A stretch of DNA of 51,626 nt from Loktanella sp. (GTDB lineage: Bacteria; Pseudomonadota; Alphaproteobacteria; Rhodobacterales; Rhodobacteraceae), in NCBI GenBank assembly GCA_024635625.1, contig JAGXIQ010000122.1:1-51626 (forward strand), in the 5' to 3' direction. A program made the translations under genes and the position numbers. Positions 1-6,904 of this stretch are shown here, piece after piece (the stretch's first letter is position 1; each line of letters starts with the position of its first letter). Below the pieces are notes generated by a model. It did not search any database, was not told the origin of the DNA, and worked only from the letters and a program-made list of their open reading frames with translations.

Positions 1-17
1 ATGTGTATAAGAGACAG
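1..17. other. Tagmentation adapter remnant (Tn5 mosaic end)
   Basis: The first 17 bases, ATGTGTATAAGAGACAG, equal bases 3-19 of the 19-bp hyperactive Tn5 mosaic end AGATGTGTATAAGAGACAG found in Nextera-type libraries. A 17-base exact match at the extreme end of the sequence is best explained as untrimmed adapter joined to genomic DNA at base 18. It therefore marks a contig end and should not be read as a natural transposon end. No second copy, in either orientation, was seen elsewhere in the window. Confidence 0.95.
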
Positions 18-18
18 C

Positions 19-405
19 TTCCATTCCCTTGGCGCGCGTCAATAACTGCACCCGTTCCCGCGTCATGACAAAACGTCCGCCCGCCCCGCCAACGGTTGGA
101 AAATGCCACAGCCCTTCGATTCGCGTCAGTGCGTCATTGACCCTTCCCGCATAGTGCGGATCGTCATCCTGATCGAAACCAACATAATATTTTACGAAGC
201 GCAGATCTGCCCCGTTCCGGCCCCCGATCAATCGCGCCCTCAAGGTCGCGCCCCGATCACCACGAAACCCATTCGGCTCTGTGATCACGCCCGTCAAATC
301 GCCACCGTCCTCCTCGATCACCACCTCAAAGGCAACGGCAGGCAATATCCGGCTTGCATAATCGTAGCGCCCCATCCAGCGCCCGGTCAGGTCCTTGGCG
401 CTCAT
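19..405 (-). CDS. Hypothetical protein, 3' end cut off by the contig edge
   Basis: An open frame of 129 codons starts MSAKDLTGRWMGRYDYASRI and runs without a stop into the adapter junction, so only the N-terminal part is present. The ATG overlaps the smc stop codon in the arrangement ATGA, which suggests translational coupling to smc. The visible protein is soluble and has no signal peptide or membrane segment. Its pattern of short strands (GRWMGRYDY, VAFEVVIEEDGGDLTGVITEP, ADLRFVKYY) looks like a small beta-rich protein. I do not recognise a family and assign no function. The coupling to smc and the lack of stops across 387 bases make it a real gene. Confidence 0.7.
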
Positions 406-3400
406 GCGACCATGGCCTCTGCCTTCTTCAGATCGACGCTGACCAGCTGGCTTACACCCTGTTCACCCATCGTCACACCGAAAAGCCGATCCATCCTACT
501 CATCGTCACGGCATGGTGCGTGATGATCAAAAATCGCGTGTCAGTGCGGCGGGTCATTTCGTCCAACAGGTCGCAGAATCGGGTGACGTTTGCGTCGTCC
601 AACGGTGCATCAACCTCGTCCAGAACGCAGATCGGCGCGGGGTTCGCAAGAAACACTGCAAAAATCAGCGCCATCGCCGTCAGAGTCTGCTCTCCACCTG
701 ACAGCAGGCTAAGGGTCGAGAGCTTCTTGCCGGGCGGCTGACACATGATCTCTAGCCCCGCCTCTAGCGGATCGGCACTTTCGACCAGTTCCAACCGCGC
801 CTCGCCACCACCGAATAAACTGCGAAACAGTGTAGAAAAGCTCGCGTTTACCTGCTCGAAAGCAGTCAAAAGGCGCTCGCGACCTTCTTTATTCAAACCC
901 GCGATGCCGGACCGCAAAGCCGCAATCGCGGCTTCTAAATCTGCTTTCTCGCTGACCAGTTCATCGTGTTCGGTCTGAACGTCCGCTGCGTCCTCTTCGG
1001 CCCGCAGGTTCACGGCCCCCAAAGCGTCGCGCTGGCGGCGGTGTCCGGCCAGTTCGACCTCTATCCTGTCCGCGTCTGGCAGGGCTTCGATGCCGACGGC
1101 CAGTTCCATGAATAATTCGGGGGGCGATACTTCTCGCTCTTCCATCATCCGCCCGACGGCAGCGGCTACGGCGTCCTTTGCCGCGTCGCCCCGCGCTTCT
1201 GACCGCGCGCGCGCCTCGCGCGCGTCCGATGCCGCGCGTTCCGCCTCACGTTCGGCCAGCGTCAGATCTCGCAACGCGGCCTCGCCCACCTGAAGGGCGT
1301 CAGCCGCCGTGATGCGCCGCACCTGTGCCGTGTCGATACTATCGTCCAACGCGGCGCGCGTATCGGCAAGACGCGCAGGTGCTGCGGCGGCCTCTTCAAG
1401 TTCTTCCTCGGACGCCGCCTTGCGGGCCTCTAGTTCTGCGCTCCGCTGGGTCGCAGTATCAAGGCGGTGCTGCCAACCAGACAGGTCCTTGGTGATCTCT
1501 TGCGCGCGTTTCAGACGGGCCTCTCCGGTCCGGCGCAAATCATCTGCCCCGGCACGGCGGGCAATCATTGTCATGCGGGCAGCTTCGACCGTCATACGGA
1601 TATCGTCGATTCCAGCACGCGCAGCATCAAGGTCCGGCAGACTGGCTTGCGCCGCGTGTGCCTCTGACAATTGCGCGCGGGCATTTGCGGCCTCGTCAGC
1701 ATGGCGCGCAACGGCAAGTTCAAGAGATTCAAGTTTGCCATCCGCAAGGTTGCGTTCCGCCTCTGCCCGGCTGGCGGCGCGGTTCGCTTCGGCCACACGG
1801 CGGTCAGCGTCGCGGCGGGCATGGCGCGCGGTCTGGTCAGCTTCGGTCAAGGCTGCAAGGCGGGCGGTCAGGGTGTCGTGACTGGCGATGGCCTCCGAGG
1901 CTGTTTCTTCGGCCTGCTCCAGATCCGCTCGCAGGTCTGCCAGACGGTTCAGCTGTTGCAGGCGCAGGGCAGCGGCAGAGGGAGCATCTTCAGCGCCAGC
2001 CCGAAAACCATCCCAGCGCCATAGGTCACCGGCCTTGGATACAAGCCGTTGACCAGGCAGCAGGTCTGCCTGCAAACGCGCACCATCGGCAGCATCCACA
2101 AGGCCTACTTGTGTGATGCGACGACCCAAGACATCTGGAACGGCAACCACATCAGCCAGCAGCGTGACGCCAGCAGGCAAGGCTTGCAGTGTGTCATAAC
2201 CGGGCAACACAACCCAACCAGATCGGTCAACTGCAGTAACGGCAGGAGCTTTCAGATCGTCAGCCAAGGCGGCACCAAGCGCCGCCTCGTATCCGCGGGC
2301 TACTTTCAGCAGATCAAGCACCTGACCGCCGTCGCCTGTATCCCGGTCGACCATACGCGACAGCGCCGCAACCTCTGCCCGCAGCGCATTCGCTTCGCCT
2401 TCGGCCGCAGATCGCAGGGCGCGCGCATCACTTTCGCGACCTTGAGTTGCCGCGCGGGCAGCTTCGGTTTCCAGTAGTGTCTCTTCGGCGTTCTCGGCCG
2501 TAGCGGTCGCGATTTCCTCCGCCTCGGTCGCGGCAGCAAAGGCGGCGTCAGCGTCGTCGCGCGCAGTGCTGGCGGCGACCATAGCACTCCGCGCGCGGTC
2601 TGCTTCGGCCTCTGCCCGCAGCGCCGTCTTTTGACTGTCGTCCAATAAGCGTTGCGCCGACTGGTGACGCGCGGACAAGCGGGCCACATCCTCTGTCAGT
2701 TGGCCAAGGTCCTGCTCGCGTTGCGCCAGAACCTCTGCCCCCTCGATTGCGGCGTCTTGTGCGGCGCTTAGGGCGTCAGCATGACCTTCACCTGCAGCGA
2801 TAATATCGTCCTGTTCCAACGTCAGGCGCGCAATCGTGTCCTCGGCGTCGATGTTCAGGCTTGCCTCGCGGGCAATGTCGCGGGTCAACTGATCTATGCG
2901 ACGGGTCAGGGTGTCGATGGTGGCCGCGGCCTGTGCCTCTTGATCGGACAGGGCGTCACGCTGGACCATCAGGCGCTGGACGACGGCACCGGCAATAGCG
3001 TCCTCTTCACGTAGCGGCGGCAAGCCATCTTCGGCGGCTTCACGACGGGCTGCGGTTTCTTCGGCCGCGCGTTCTGCCTGAACCGCAGTCAAAGTGCGTG
3101 CACGCACCTCTGCAAGTGCGACGGTCAGGGCGGCATCAGCGTCAAACCAGCGGCGATACAGCAACAAACCTTCGGCGTGTCGCAGCGCGGTTCCAATTTC
3201 GCGGTATCTGGCCGCTTGGCGGGCCTGTCGTGCAAGAGTGGACAATTGGCTTGCAAGCTGCCCAACGACATCATCGACGCGTGACAGGTTTTGTTCCGCG
3301 CCTTTCAATTTCAACTCTGCCTCGTGGCGGCGTTGGTACAGGCCAGAGATGCCAGCAGCTTCTTCCAAAATGCGGCGACGGTTGGTGGGCTTGGCGTTGA

Positions 3401-3857
3401 TCAGCTCTGAAATCTGTCCTTGCCGCACCAGCGCGGGTGAATGGGCCCCCGTGGATGCATCGGCAAACAGCATCTGCACGTCGCGGGCGCGCACGTCCTT
3501 GGTGCCGACTTTGTAGGCCGAACCGGCGTCGCGGGTGATGCGCCGCGTGATATCAAGGCTGTCACTGTCGTTGAACGCGGCGGGTGCCAAGCGTTCGCCG
3601 TTGTCGATAATCAGTGCGACCTCTGCACAGTTCCTTGCAGGCCGGGTTGCGGTCCCAGCAAAGATTACATCCTCCATACCGCCGCCACGCATCGCGGTGG
3701 GGCGGTTTTCCCCCATGACCCAGCGCAGCGCTTCCAGCAGGTTCGACTTGCCGCACCCATTGGGGCCGACGACGCCAGTCAGCCCATCCGCGATCACCAG
3801 ATCAGTGGGATCGACAAAGCTTTTAAAGCCGTTGAGGCGCAGGCGGATGAAACGCAT
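402..3857 (-). CDS. smc: Chromosome segregation protein SMC
   Basis: SMC forms the ATPase backbone of the condensin-like complex that compacts and separates chromosomes, normally with ScpA and ScpB, which are not in this window. The 1151-residue product has the expected order: an N-terminal Walker A (GPNGCGKSN, about residues 31-39), a long alanine- and glutamate-rich coiled coil, a central hinge (near the GDGGQVLDLLKVARGYEAAL stretch), a second coiled coil, then the signature LLSGGEQTLTAMAL and Walker B PICVLDEVDAPLDDAN near the C terminus. An upstream ATG would add 17 residues. I chose the inner ATG because AAGGGG lies about 8 bases before it and because MRFIRLRLNGFKSF is the usual start of the family. 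The gene stands at the head of a two-gene unit with the partial hypothetical gene. Confidence 0.97.
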   Translation of the reverse strand: MRFIRLRLNGFKSFVDPTDLVIADGLTGVVGPNGCGKSNLLEALRWVMGENRPTAMRGGGMEDVIFAGTATRPARNCAEVALIIDNGERLAPAAFNDSDSLDITRRITRDAGSAYKVGTKDVRARDVQMLFADASTGAHSPALVRQGQISELINAKPTNRRRILEEAAGISGLYQRRHEAELKLKGAEQNLSRVDDVVGQLASQLSTLARQARQAARYREIGTALRHAEGLLLYRRWFDADAALTVALAEVRARTLTAVQAERAAEETAARREAAEDGLPPLREEDAIAGAVVQRLMVQRDALSDQEAQAAATIDTLTRRIDQLTRDIAREASLNIDAEDTIARLTLEQDDIIAAGEGHADALSAAQDAAIEGAEVLAQREQDLGQLTEDVARLSARHQSAQRLLDDSQKTALRAEAEADRARSAMVAASTARDDADAAFAAATEAEEIATATAENAEETLLETEAARAATQGRESDARALRSAAEGEANALRAEVAALSRMVDRDTGDGGQVLDLLKVARGYEAALGAALADDLKAPAVTAVDRSGWVVLPGYDTLQALPAGVTLLADVVAVPDVLGRRITQVGLVDAADGARLQADLLPGQRLVSKAGDLWRWDGFRAGAEDAPSAAALRLQQLNRLADLRADLEQAEETASEAIASHDTLTARLAALTEADQTARHARRDADRRVAEANRAASRAEAERNLADGKLESLELAVARHADEAANARAQLSEAHAAQASLPDLDAARAGIDDIRMTVEAARMTMIARRAGADDLRRTGEARLKRAQEITKDLSGWQHRLDTATQRSAELEARKAASEEELEEAAAAPARLADTRAALDDSIDTAQVRRITAADALQVGEAALRDLTLAEREAERAASDAREARARSEARGDAAKDAVAAAVGRMMEEREVSPPELFMELAVGIEALPDADRIEVELAGHRRQRDALGAVNLRAEEDAADVQTEHDELVSEKADLEAAIAALRSGIAGLNKEGRERLLTAFEQVNASFSTLFRSLFGGGEARLELVESADPLEAGLEIMCQPPGKKLSTLSLLSGGEQTLTAMALIFAVFLANPAPICVLDEVDAPLDDANVTRFCDLLDEMTRRTDTRFLIITHHAVTMSRMDRLFGVTMGEQGVSQLVSVDLKKAEAMVA

Positions 3858-3955
3858 GGGCCAGCGCCCCTTGATGATTCCTTGAAGGAAGAGGATGCCG
3901 GGCGCCATAGGACGGTGTCAACGGGGTGGCACCGCATCTACGAGGGCATCGGCAG

Positions 3956-3964
3956 TTATCCACA
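3956..3964 (+). promoter_or_regulatory. Perfect DnaA-box 9-mer between smc and the riboswitch
   Basis: TTATCCACA matches the consensus DnaA-binding 9-mer exactly. It lies in the 220-base non-coding stretch between the smc start and the riboswitch. Only this one perfect copy was seen in the intergenic DNA, with no cluster of further boxes, AT-rich unwinding element or replication gene nearby, so it is not an origin. In 51.6 kb, counting both strands, about 0.4 copies of any given 9-mer are expected by chance, so function is uncertain. Confidence 0.35.
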
Positions 3965-4039
3965 AGATGTTGCGGCCTTGTGGCCTTTTGGTATGCCACG
4001 TCAGCCTGCCACTACGGCAGATACCACCGGGAAAGCGGC

Positions 4040-4069
4040 TTGACGCGGGGGCCGTGGCAGGCGCACAAC
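4040..4069 (+). promoter_or_regulatory. Candidate promoter for the riboswitch transcript
   Basis: TTGACG at 4040-4045 is a good -35 match. CACAAC at 4064-4069, spaced 18 bases away, is a weak -10 match. The predicted start would fall just ahead of the first conserved riboswitch helix, which is the right place, but the -10 is poor and this is a guess by position. Confidence 0.3.
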
Positions 4070-4077
4070 AGTCCTTG

Positions 4078-4275
4078 CAAGGTTCCCCACATAAGGCGCA
4101 AAGCGCCGGGGATGAAACTGGGAATGTGGAAGGCGCCGATCCTGCAAGGGAGGCGCTGCGCCACAGCCGCCCCCGCGACTGTAAGCGGAAAGTGCGGCGT
4201 CATCGTGCCACTGGGAAACCGGGAAGGCGACGCCACACGTTCGATCCGCAAGCCAGGAGACCGGCCCTGCATGAT
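4078..4275 (+). promoter_or_regulatory. Cobalamin (AdoCbl) riboswitch
   Basis: This leader carries the conserved core of the cobalamin aptamer in order: GATGAAACTGGGAATGTGG (4111-4129), CCCGCGACTGTAAGCGG around 4172-4189, the GCCACTGGGAAACCGGGAAG block around 4207-4227, and the B12 box AAGCCAGGAGACCGGCC around 4249-4265. Downstream, CCCGTC (4286-4291) and GACGGG (4298-4303) form a hairpin that ends just ahead of the ribosome binding site AGGAGAG (4309-4315). That arrangement suits translational control, in which bound cobalamin hides the site and lowers expression of the downstream permease. The exact 5' edge is approximate. Confidence 0.93.
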
Positions 4276-4319
4276 GAAACCCCATCCCGTCGGGTGTGAC
4301 GGGCTATAGGAGAGACAAA

Positions 4320-4991
4320 ATGCATATCGAACCCGGTGTCGTGACTGGCGCGAAACTGGCCCTTGGCAGCGTGACTGCCGCTGGCGCCGCGACCCTGTCC
4401 GCTAAGATGGTGTGGGAAAACCTTGTCCAGCGCGGCGCGGCGTCCCTGATCGCGCGCAGCGCAATGGCAACGGCCGCAACCGTCGTGTTCTTTGAACTGC
4501 TGCCGCATCTGGCTGTCGGCCCGTCAGAGGTTCACCTGATCCTAGGCTCTACGTTGTTGTTGATGCTGGGCACTGCCCCCGCCGCCGTCGGTTTGGCGCT
4601 GGGTCTGCTGTTGCAAGGTCTGTTGATGTCGCCGACTGATTTGCCGCAGTACGGCATGAACGTCACTACGCTGCTAGTGCCACTGCTTGCGCTGCACATA
4701 GTTACCAAATCGGTCGTCGCAAAAGGCACAGCCTATGTCGATCTGACCTACGCGCAGGCACTGAAACTGTCGACGACCTACCAAGCGGGTGTCGTGGCAT
4801 GGGTCGCGTTCTGGGTCGTCTGGGGCCAAGGTGCCAGCATGTCCACACTAGCGTCGCTGTCGACATTTGGTGCGGCTTATATGACAGTCGTGCTGATCGA
4901 ACCGCTGGTCGATCTGGCCGTACTGGCCGTAGCCAAGCGCATGGCGGCCAAGGGTTCGCCCCTGCTGGACGCCCGCGTTTACGCGGCCTGA
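4320..4991 (+). CDS. CbiM-like cobalt transport membrane protein (solo)
   Basis: The 223-residue product begins MHIEPGVVTG and has about six hydrophobic segments. In CbiM-type S-components of energy-coupling-factor transporters, the free N terminus and His2 bind the metal, so the MHI start is diagnostic. For that reason, and because AGGAGAG lies 5-6 bases ahead, I placed the start here and not at an in-frame codon 24 bases upstream, which would bury the His. No cbiN, cbiQ or cbiO partner lies nearby. Small CbiM-like proteins of this kind occur as B12-regulated predicted cobalt transporters in alphaproteobacteria. The cobalamin riboswitch directly upstream and cobW directly downstream support cobalt uptake for B12 synthesis. 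Whether it works without an ATPase is inference. Confidence 0.85.
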   Translation: MHIEPGVVTGAKLALGSVTAAGAATLSAKMVWENLVQRGAASLIARSAMATAATVVFFELLPHLAVGPSEVHLILGSTLLLMLGTAPAAVGLALGLLLQGLLMSPTDLPQYGMNVTTLLVPLLALHIVTKSVVAKGTAYVDLTYAQALKLSTTYQAGVVAWVAFWVVWGQGASMSTLASLSTFGAAYMTVVLIEPLVDLAVLAVAKRMAAKGSPLLDARVYAA

Positions 4992-5016
4992 TCCACAGCG
5001 CCTTTCATCTGACAGA

Positions 5017-5054
5017 CGGGCCGGAGTCGCAGGACTCCGGCCCGCATCCCTTTT
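5017..5054 (+). terminator. Strong intrinsic-terminator-like hairpin before cobW
   Basis: CGGGCCGGAGTC (5017-5028) and GACTCCGGCCCG (5033-5044) form a perfect 12-bp stem with a 4-base GCAG loop. A TTTT run follows at 5051-5054 after a short spacer. It lies between the permease stop and the cobW start and could end or attenuate the riboswitch transcript, leaving cobW partly under its own control. Confidence 0.75.
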
Positions 5055-5071
5055 GAACATCGAGTATATCC

Positions 5072-6139
5072 ATGGCCGCGAAAATCCCCGCCACCGTCGT
5101 CACAGGCTTTCTGGGAGCTGGTAAAACCACGCTGATCCGCCACATGCTGCAAAATGCCCAAGGCAAGCGCATCGCATTGATCATCAACGAATTCGGCGAT
5201 CTGGGCGTCGATGGTGACATCCTGAAAGGCTGCGACAGCGACGTCTGCGCCGCTGACGATATCGTGGAACTGTCGAACGGCTGCATCTGCTGCACCGTGG
5301 CCGACGACTTTATTCCCACAATGGAAGCGTTGCTGGCCCGTGACCCGCAGCCGGACCATATCGTGATCGAAACAAGCGGCCTCGCGCTGCCGCAACCCCT
5401 TGTGCGGGCGTTCAATTGGCCGGGTTTATCGACACGCGTGACCGTCGACAGTGTCGTGACCGTCGTTGACGGTGTAGCCATAACAGAGGGCCGCTTTGCC
5501 CACGACGTCGCCGCCGTAGACGCCCAGCGCGCCGCCGATGATGGTCTGGACCACGAGACGCCTCTGTCAGAACTGTTCGAAGACCAGATCGCCTGTGCCG
5601 ATATGATTGTCATCAACAAGACGGATCTGATGGACCCCCATGTCGCGTCGGACCTTGCCAAACGCTTGAAATCAGAGGCCCGTCCGGGCGTGCAGGTTGT
5701 GCGGACCAGCATGGGCGAATTGCCCGTCGACGTGCTGCTGGGTCAAGGGATCGGGGCAGAGGATGACCTAGAGGCGCGCCATGAGGTGCATCATCACCAC
5801 CATCACGACGATGAGGACGACGACCACGATGACGAGGATCATCATGATCACGGCCACGACGAATTCGAGAGCTTTATCGTAGAGCGGGACGAGATCACCG
5901 ATCCCGCCGCCTTTGCGAAGCAGCTGTCCGACGTCATCCGCGCCCATGATATTTTGCGTCTCAAGGGTTTTGCCTCTGTCACGGGCAAGCCGATGCGGTT
6001 GACGGTGCAGGCGGTCGGTCCGCGCGTCGATCATTACTATGACCAGCCGCTGGGGCAGACTCCGCGCGGTGCGCGTCTTGTCGTGATCGGAGAGGCCGGT
6101 CTGGACCAAGAGGCAATCACGTCAGCGCTGCGCGCATGA
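5072..6139 (+). CDS. cobW: CobW, COG0523 metal-chaperone GTPase
   Basis: CobW proteins are P-loop GTPases thought to hand cobalt to the late cobaltochelatase step of aerobic B12 synthesis. The 355-residue product shows Walker A GFLGAGKTT (about 12-20), the family metal motif CICC (71-74), the guanine-specificity motif NKTD (about 182-185) and a C-terminal CobW_C domain. Between the domains, residues 237-262 form a linker made almost only of His, Asp and Glu, including a run of six His, a likely metal-binding or storage loop. The ribosome binding site is weak (CGAG, about 8 bases away). Its stop overlaps the next gene start (ATGA). Position between a cobalt permease and cobN supports cobalt rather than zinc delivery. 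Confidence 0.93.
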   Translation: MAAKIPATVVTGFLGAGKTTLIRHMLQNAQGKRIALIINEFGDLGVDGDILKGCDSDVCAADDIVELSNGCICCTVADDFIPTMEALLARDPQPDHIVIETSGLALPQPLVRAFNWPGLSTRVTVDSVVTVVDGVAITEGRFAHDVAAVDAQRAADDGLDHETPLSELFEDQIACADMIVINKTDLMDPHVASDLAKRLKSEARPGVQVVRTSMGELPVDVLLGQGIGAEDDLEARHEVHHHHHHDDEDDDHDDEDHHDHGHDEFESFIVERDEITDPAAFAKQLSDVIRAHDILRLKGFASVTGKPMRLTVQAVGPRVDHYYDQPLGQTPRGARLVVIGEAGLDQEAITSALRA

Positions 6140-6588
6140 CCATCACGGTCGAGCTTGCAGACCCTAGATCGGCGGAAGGGCTGGCGTTGTTGAACGCCAG
6201 CCACGCTTTTCTACTTTCGATGTATCCGCCAGAATTCAGCTTTGCGCTGAACCCCGGCCAGCTGGCAGAGCCACACATCAGTTTCTTTATCGCCGACCGT
6301 AACGGAGAAGCACTGGGCTGCGCTGCATTGTCCAACAAAGGCGCTTACGGCGAAATCAAATCGATGTTCGTCCATCCTGACGCCCGCGGCACCGGTACCG
6401 GTGCGGCCTTGATGGCGACGCTAGAGGATGAGGCCCGCCAGCAGGGACTGTCACTGATCCGCCTCGAAACCGGCGATGATCTTTACGACGCGCACCGGCT
6501 TTACGCACGGCACGGCTTCGAGATTTGCGGCCCCTTCGGCGACTACGTCGAGGGGCCCCATTCAGTCTTTATGGAAAAGCGCCTGTGA
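6136..6588 (+). CDS. GNAT-family N-acetyltransferase
   Basis: A 150-residue single-domain GNAT protein with the acetyl-CoA loop motif in MFVHPDARGTGTGAAL and a C-terminal LYARHGFE element that is typical of the fold. It overlaps cobW by four bases (ATGA), so it is translated from the same message. The substrate cannot be read from the sequence; the closest general type is the small putative acetyltransferase acting on amino acids or amines. Its placement in a B12 operon may be simple co-transcription. Confidence 0.85.
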   Translation: MTITVELADPRSAEGLALLNASHAFLLSMYPPEFSFALNPGQLAEPHISFFIADRNGEALGCAALSNKGAYGEIKSMFVHPDARGTGTGAALMATLEDEARQQGLSLIRLETGDDLYDAHRLYARHGFEICGPFGDYVEGPHSVFMEKRL

Positions 6589-6593
6589 TAGCT

Positions 6594-6839
6594 TTAGTCG
6601 GGCAGATTCTCTTTGCCGCGGATCGCTTTGCCCTTCGCCTCGTCGGTGGCGAAATCGTCTGCAGGATCGCTGGGCTTGTCCAGATCGGTCTTGCCTTGGT
6701 TCTTTTTCATGCGCGTCAGCAGCTCTTCTTTCGAGGGGCGGCTGCCAAACGGCGTCTTGTTGCTGCCGTACTGGTTGTGCTCTTCGTGCCTCGGGCCTTT
6801 TTTCTTCATATTCGGTACTCCCGATTTGCCGTAATCCAT
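6594..6839 (-). CDS. Small hydrophilic protein of unknown function
   Basis: An 81-residue, highly charged protein beginning MDYGKSGVPNMKKKGPRHEE and ending GKENLPD. It has no Cys, signal peptide or membrane segment, and the composition (Lys, Asp, Gly, Pro, Asn) suggests a disordered protein. GAGGGG lies about 9 bases before the chosen ATG, so I prefer it over a start 28 codons upstream that would run across the cobN start region. It converges with the GNAT gene, with only 5 bases between the stops, and diverges from cobN. I do not recognise it. Confidence 0.65.
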   Translation of the reverse strand: MDYGKSGVPNMKKKGPRHEEHNQYGSNKTPFGSRPSKEELLTRMKKNQGKTDLDKPSDPADDFATDEAKGKAIRGKENLPD

Positions 6840-6904
6840 GGGTGCGATCCCCTCGCGTGGTTTGACACCCCCATTTGGCTTAATTCCGCGAAAGGTCAAG
6901 CCTG

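Noticed and set aside
1568-2477. Long plus-strand frames opposite smc
   Set aside because: They lie inside a well-supported gene, have arginine-rich, low-complexity translations typical of GC-rich antisense frames, and show no domain.
3858-3908. Longer smc start 17 codons upstream
   Set aside because: No family similarity in the added residues, and a good AAGGGG site precedes the inner ATG that begins MRFIRLRLNGFKSF.
5768-6109. Minus-strand frame rich in Val, Met and Ile opposite cobW
   Set aside because: It is the antisense reading of the His/Asp-rich linker (His and Asp codons read as Met, Val and Ile); no ribosome binding site or homology.
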